In this document: one piece after another, positions 59,012 to 64,000 of the stretch
Layout of the letters: every line of letters starts with the position of its first letter
Position numbering within the stretch: the first letter of the stretch is position 1
Assembly: GCF_018294505.1 (NCBI RefSeq)
Contig: NC_057808.1
Location: 351,671,494-351,735,493, forward strand
Source of the DNA: Triticum aestivum
Lineage: Eukaryota; Streptophyta; Magnoliopsida; Poales; Poaceae
Direction of reading: 5' to 3'
Length of the DNA: 64,000 nucleotides
Notes under the pieces: generated by a model
Database searches by the model: none
The model's input: the letters and a program-made list of their open reading frames with translations, nothing else
Told to the model about the DNA's origin: nothing
Position numbers and translations under genes: made by a program

Positions 59012-60590
59012 TGCTACTTATTGAGCTTGCGTTGGTTTTTCCCTTGAAGAGGAAAGGGTGATGCAGCAAAGTAGTGATAAGTTTTTCCCTCAGTTTGAGA
59101 ACCAAGGTATCAATCCAGTAGGAGACAACACACAAGTCACCGAATACCTGCACAAAAAATCAAACAAACTTGCACCCAACGCGATAAAGGGGTTGTCAAT
59201 CCCTTCACGGTTACTCGCAAAAGTGAGATCTGATAGAGATAGATAAACGGTAAAGTAAATATTTTTGGTATTTTTGGTTTATAGATCGGAAAGTAAAAGA
59301 TTGCAAAATAGTAGATTGGAAACTTATATGATGGAAAATAGACCCGGGGGCCATAGGTTTCACTAGAGGCTTCTCTCAAGATAGAAAATATTACGGTGGG
59401 TGAACAAATTACTGCCGAGCAATTGATAGAAAAGCGCAAAGTTATGACGATATCTAAGGCAATGATCATGAATATAGGCATCATGTCTGTGTCAAGTAGA
59501 CCTAAATGATTCTACATCTACTACTATTACTCCACACATCAACCGCTATCCAGCATGCATCTAGAGTATTAAGTTAATAAAGAACGGAGTAACACATTAA
59601 GCAAGATGACATGATGTAGAGGAATTAACTCAAGCAATATGATGAAAACCCCATCTTTTTATCCTCGATGGTAACAATACAATACGTGCCTTGCTGCCCC
59701 TACTGTCACTGGGAAAGGACACCGCAAGATTGAACCCAAAGCTAAGCACTTCTCCCATTGCAAGAAAATCCAATCTAGTTGGCCAAACCAAACCGATAGT
59801 TCGAAGAGAATTACAAAGATATCAAATCATGCATAAAAGAATTCATAGAAGATTCAATTAATATTCATAGATAAGCTGATCATAAATCCACAATTCATCG
59901 GATCTCGGCAAACACACAGGAAAAAAGTATTACATCGAATAGATCTCCAAGAACATCGAGGAGAACATGGTATTGAGAATCAAAGAGAGAGAAGAAGCCA
60001 TCTAGCTATTAGCTATGGACCCGTAGGTCTGAGGTAAACTACTCACGCTTCATCGGAAGGGCAATGGTGTTGATGTAGAAGCTCTCCGTGATCGAATCCC
60101 CCTCCGGCAGGGTGCCGGAAAAGGTCCCTAGATGGGATCCCACGGGTACGGAAGGTTGCGACGGTGGAAAAGTGTTTTCATGGATGCCTCTGTTGGTTTG
60201 GGGGTATATGGGAATATATAGGCAAAAGAATTAGGTCAGGGGAGTCATGAGGGGCCCACAAGGGTGGGGGCGCACCCTACCCCCCTTGGCGCACCCTCCG
60301 TCCTTGTGGCCACCTCGTGGCTCTTCCGACTTCATCTCCAAGTCTCCTGGTTGTCTTCTGGTCCAAGAAAAATCGTCGCGGAGGTTTTATTCCGTTTGGA
60401 CTCCGTTTGGTATTCCTTTTCTGCGAAACTCTAAAACAGGGAAAAAACAGGAACTGGCACTGGGCTCTAGGTTAATAGGTTAGTCCCAAGAATAATATAA
60501 AATAGCATATTAATGCATATAAAACATCCAAAACAGATAATATAATAGCATGGAACAATAAAAAATTATAGATACGTTGGAGACGTATCA
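59012..60590 (-). repeat. E1 5' LTR
   Basis: 1579 bp; plus-strand ends TGCTACTTATTGAG and GAGACGTATCA. A TATA-like stretch (tatatattcccatat, minus) lies near 60206-60222. The primer-binding site start TGGCGCCGT (minus) is at 59000-58992. Confidence 0.92.
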
Positions 60591-60655
60591 AGCACCGCCA
60601 CCACTAAAGATGGTTGCACAATAGCCCCCTTGAATAGATATGTATCAGGAGGCAT
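60591..60655 (-). pseudogene. Myb/SANT-like pseudogene, 5' piece
   Basis: Minus strand from ATG 60655-60653: MPPDTYLFKGAIVQPSLVV, then the E1 junction. The frame continues at 35378 (VLLVATKATIKV) without a stop, counting the AGCAC duplication once. This supports a single gene split by E1. An upstream untranslated exon may lie within 60960-61240 but is not provable. Confidence 0.65.
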
Positions 60656-61847
60656 CTGCTCGAAAAGCGTTTGGGAGTCCTCACATAGGAGGGACAAAAC
60701 AGGTTCTCGGACAGAACAATGGCCTGACTAAGGTCTTCGGTATTGGTGGTCATGTCCCGCAATGGTTAGCATCATGACTACTGAACAAGGACAATGCATA
60801 CTGTGCATGGACTCATCTTCAAGCTCAACACACTAGCACATCTATTGAACTAGCATTGACTAATCATGAAGTTCAACATAGTACCATGTCTATCTATCTA
60901 CCATACTACACATGGTCTGATCATCAAGCATGCTACTAGAACACCACCTGCAGATCTACTCATACCACATGCTCACAGATCTTGGATTGAACGAGTAGGG
61001 GGTGAATGAACTTACAACTATCAAAGCGACAAGGAGGAGGCACGGAACAACTCGAGAGAAGAGGAGGAAGAATGATCACCACTGCAACCACCGCCGACCG
61101 GAGAAGATGTGCCGCTTGCGTGCTTGTCGGTGAAGAAGCCGCTCGGGATGGGGAGCTCGAGGGGGGCGACCGAACCAACGGGAGGTGACCCAATTCCTCC
61201 CGCCGTTTTTTCGGAAACATGCGTGATTTCGATGCCACATTCCCTTTCCATGCATGCCAGGAGCCTGGCTGAGAGGAAACCGTCGATTCAGCCGTTCTAA
61301 GCGGGCTTGGTTAGGAGGTGCTTTAAGTTTCGTGCGGGTCGAGATTTTGGTGCAGGCCAGGCAACCGAACGGGTCAACGTCGCATCCCCAAGGCCTGGCT
61401 GAGGAGTATGCATGCAACCAAGCACGTCCTTGACGACGCTAACACCACCTCATCGTTCACCACCATACATATCAACGAATTGATCTACTCCTACCTCTGC
61501 AACTCCATGAGCCTTAAACCCGTTGTTACCAGCTAATACTAAAGTTGTTTTCATTTTAATCTAAGACTAAATTTGATTTTGTTTTACAAGAGTACACAAA
61601 TTTGTCATTAAATGTCAAATTTTTGCAACAATTCTAAAAAAGCTATATTTATTTTCCTAAAGCCAATTTCAAGAACAACACATAAAACATAGTGTGAACA
61701 TGCGGAGCGTGGCCTTAGGAAACGATATACACATAACCTATCATGTAGCAATATGCCAGTGATCACAACTCGAAGGCTGTGTTGCCTGTTGGGTGTAAGA
61801 TCGGTCATGCCGGATGGATGCCAACCCTAGGAACAAACTAAAACATA
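60656..61847. other. Flanking DNA without a recognised gene
   Basis: It holds an A/C-rich stretch to about 60990 and then a purine-rich segment with short open frames on both strands (61006-61240). Similar words such as gcctggctgag and gcaaccgaac/gcaaccaagc occur at 61265, 61358, 61392 and 61413. They may be remnants of a DNA transposon end linked to the Myb/SANT gene, but no clear inverted repeat was found. From 61500 on it is AT-rich with no feature. Confidence 0.5.
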
Positions 61848-61975
61848 CTCCCTCTGTTTCACAATGTAATGTGCCGCGCTATCCGAGATCTAAGTTTGAC
61901 CATAAATTTAGTCAACAAGACCGACTGTATAGAGAGTATATATCATGAGCCCATGGCCGTGCCAAAATAGATACT
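61848..61975 (+). mobile_element. Stowaway-like MITE end (left terminus)
   Basis: TACTCCCTCTGTTTCACAAT at 61848 is a Stowaway (Tc1/mariner) terminus with TA target. A matching right end was not found, so this is partial or decayed. Confidence 0.55.
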
Positions 61976-62043
61976 CCCTCCGATCCAAATTAATTGTCGC
62001 TCGTGCTAAGTAAGCAATATTTAATATGGATCAAACAGAGTTG
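61974..62043 (+). mobile_element. Short Stowaway-like MITE
   Basis: It starts CTCCCTCCGATCCAAATTAA and ends TTAATATGGATCAAACAGAG, an imperfect inverted repeat of about 20 bp around ~30 bp of centre. A left TA target is present but the right one is not clear. Confidence 0.55.
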
Positions 62044-62490
62044 CTCTTTCTCCTGTTCATGCCATCGCAAAGAAACAATAAGTTTATTCAGACTTGGAGT
62101 TGTCTTTGCCAGCGTGTGGGCATGTTGTTACAATTTTCGTCCTTTTTTTCTAAAATTAATAACCTGGCAGTCCTCTTCAAATAGAACCCATTAGACTCTG
62201 GTTTAAAAAACATTTTTTTGTTAAATTTATTTATTTTATATTTTAAAACTAATCTGGAATCAACTTGTAGTTGGGATGGTTAGGTGGACAGTGATATTCG
62301 GGTCCATTAGGGTTCAAAAATTCTAGAAATTCTAATCTGTGATAGTCTTTGCCATGAAACTGGGAAAACCATACGATTTCCATGTGTGGCGTGGCCGTAT
62401 CTTATACAGGTGTGCTCCACAAAACCTCGTCGCGGGTCTGGATTCTGGACCACCCACCGAACCGCCCGCCGGCGATAGCAGCCGCCGTCA
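62044..62490 (+). other. Upstream region of the host gene
   Basis: AT-rich until about 62340, then GC-rich. No clear TATA box was seen; cttatacagg at about 62400 is weak. Probable 5' UTR is 62400-62490. Confidence 0.4.
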
Positions 62491-63981
62491 ATGGCCGCCG
62501 TCTCGACGGCCCAAACCCTCCCATTCCTCACCGCCTCCACTTTCCAGTCCTCGCTTATCTTCCTGCCCACAGCACGGCGGGCCCCAACCTCGCTGACCTA
62601 CGCCGGCCGCCCTGCTCCCGCCGTCGCGTCCTGTCCTCGCCCCGGTGGAACCCACAGGACTCAGGCTGCCCGGTCCGTTCTCCCTGCCCGTGCTGCCGCT
62701 TCGTACTCCTCGGCGAGCGCGGCAGAAGGTACTGTCCGTAATTAAATTGGGGCTGTGCTATTGGCTTGAGCTCTTGTAACTGTTACAGTTGTATGCTTTT
62801 GAAGGGGATGAAGGCATGTCTGACCCGGAGCTGAGGCTGGTGCTGGAGCTTGCCACCGATGAGGAGCTGCTGGAACTGGAGGAGATCCTCTATGGTACCA
62901 GGTCTGGGGCTCGAGCTTGCTGATTGTTCCAATGCTGTTTAGCACTGAGATAACTGATTGTTTGGTTTAGATCATAGTGATGGGTATCACGAGACAGAGT
63001 TGGATTCGTTTGTTTCGAGTTTGGTTAATAGTGTGCATATATAATCTGCTGCGATGTACTAGTTGTTTTGGAGTTTTTGGCTGCCTCTTTCGGTTCCTAC
63101 CGTTGGTTATGACGGTAAGCATGCTTTGCTGCACAAAGTAGTAACGCTAACCGCATTCAAATTATGGACAAAGAGGATCAGATCTATGAATTTACACAGA
63201 ATAGTGTTACTTTTGTTTTAGAAATAATTTAATCAAACTCTTTGGCAAAAGAGTTAATTATGGCCAAAGAGGATCAGATCTGTGAATTTACTTTTGTAAC
63301 GCTAACTAGATCATATTTATTTGTAAATGGTTAAAATTTCATCTCCTTTGTTTCTTTTTCCATCTACTGATTTTTGAAACCATCATGGTTTTTCTCTTGA
63401 GTTTTCTTTATTGTGCTGACTGATTCAGTTAGACCTGATCACTTTCCTGTGTTCGCATAATGGGACTGCCACAAAAAGCTGTGGCGCAATATCTAACTGT
63501 CATCATATTCCAATGTTTCAAATTGTGAGCATAAGCTTTGGTTCTGTGTCTCCTTATTCTGCAGCTATTTCAGCCCAGTGCTAAAATCAATTGCAAAAAG
63601 GCCGAACACCGTTTCTGTTGTTGTTTTGGATGATATCGAGGAGAGAGATCTTTTCATCTCAAAACTGGAGTCGAGGTTCTTGTATCTTGCTGCAGATGCA
63701 CGCTCAGTTCTAAGGTCAGTCAAGTAGGCTTTTATCCCTGTATCATACAAAAATGTATCCCTGATTAGATTAGTTACCCTGTAGAAGTCGACCTGATATG
63801 GTTTGCCACCTTTTTGAACGTTTTGTACTTGTACAATCTTTCTTCATAGGGGCTGGAGGCCATCATACAGGAATGTCTTACTTCAAGTAAGAAGAGAACT
63901 TGGTGTTCAATGCTCCAGTAAATTATGTAGTGCAGACCTGGAGGCAGAAATATTTCTACACCTCCTGGATGAATATTCGAG
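62491..63981 (+). CDS. Host gene, first four exons; likely plastid-targeted conserved protein (partial)
   Basis: Exons 62491-62728, 62805-62901, 63565-63714 and 63850-63981 have GT-AG introns and matching phases (1, 2, 2). They give ~205 residues and run on past the window (donor GT at 63982). The first ~78 residues (MAAVSTAQTLPFLTASTF, rich in Ser, Thr, Ala, Arg and poor in acidic residues) look like a chloroplast transit peptide. The mature part begins DEGMSDPELRLVLELATDEE, then LEEILYGTSYFSPVLKSIA, RFLYLAADARSVLRGWRPSY and ELGVQCSSKL, with a helical acidic LEAEIFLHLLDEYS. I recognise no named domain. It may be a plastid protein conserved in plants and possibly cyanobacteria. Intron 2 (662 bp) contains a local duplication of an aaagaggatcagatct segment (63170 and 63268). 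Confidence 0.87.
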
Positions 63982-64000
63982 GTATATAAATTTTATTTTG

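Larger units (their letters stand above)
35379..60590 (-). mobile_element. E1: non-autonomous LTR retrotransposon, minus strand, outermost of the second nest
   Basis: LTRs 35379-36934 and 59012-60590 are flanked by TSD AGCAC (35374-35378 and 60591-60595). Removing E2 and the solo LTR leaves about 7.5 kb. The primer-binding site (complement of Asp-tRNA type, TGGCGCCGTT) follows the 5' LTR but is split by a solo LTR. The interior carries one 450-codon ORF (58257-56905), a hairpin after it, twin palindromes (56170-56252) and no protease, RT or integrase. It must have moved with help from another gypsy-type element. Confidence 0.93.

Noticed and set aside
61000..61420. Overlapping frames on both strands
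   Set aside because: Short, low-complexity and mutually overlapping; at best untranslated leader of the Myb/SANT pseudogene.
61250..61440. Possible Harbinger-type terminal repeats near the Myb/SANT gene
   Set aside because: Words such as gcctggctgag repeat but no convincing inverted pair or 3-bp TSD could be placed.

Overview
This window is repeat-dominated nuclear DNA from a large-genome grass, most likely Triticeae (wheat, Aegilops or a close relative). The signs are BARE/WIS/Angela-type copia LTRs, Triticeae-style gypsy and non-autonomous LTR elements that start TGATACGTCTCC, CACTA transposon ends, Stowaway MITE ends and a nuclear gene with GT-AG introns. There are no bacterial features. 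About 95% is transposon or satellite. All boundaries were found by reading LTR ends and target-site duplications (TSDs) by eye; element family names are tentative.

Left part (1-7444): a ~504-bp tandem satellite (1-2690), a CACTA-type fragment carrying a piece of a 3'-5' exonuclease domain (2691-4020), a second ~510-bp satellite that is a diverged inverted relative of the first (4021-5280), and the 3' part of a second CACTA element with a two-exon gene and 45-bp subterminal repeats (5281-7444).

First nest (7445-34412): an old copia LTR (7445-7781 plus 33887-34412) is split by a copia element C1 (7782-33886, TSD GTATT, minus strand). C1's integrase is split by a gypsy element G1 (11859-29397, TSD ACTTC, plus strand). 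G1's gag is split by a non-autonomous LTR element N1 (14195-18392, TSD GGGTG). G1 carries gag, protease, RT, two RNase H domains and integrase. On its opposite strand it carries a five-coding-exon gene of 992 codons with its own TATA box. LTR divergence fits the order: G1 about 3.5%, N1 about 1%.

Second nest (34413-60655): a Myb/SANT-like transposon-associated pseudogene on the minus strand is split by E1 (35379-60590, TSD AGCAC, minus). E1 is split by E2 (37526-54767, TSD GTGTG, plus), and E2 by E3 (41828-52328, TSD TGCCA, minus). E1, E2 and E3 are related ~7-kb elements without polymerase genes. All three carry one unrecognised Asp/Glu/Tyr-rich ORF and a conserved set of hairpins. E3 contains a nearly perfect 3.1-kb tandem duplication. 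A solo LTR sits inside the primer-binding site of E1.

Right edge (60656-64000): low-complexity flanking DNA, Stowaway-like MITE ends, then the first four exons of an ordinary nuclear gene on the plus strand (62491-63981, continuing past the window). It encodes a protein with a likely plastid transit peptide and is the only host gene seen.
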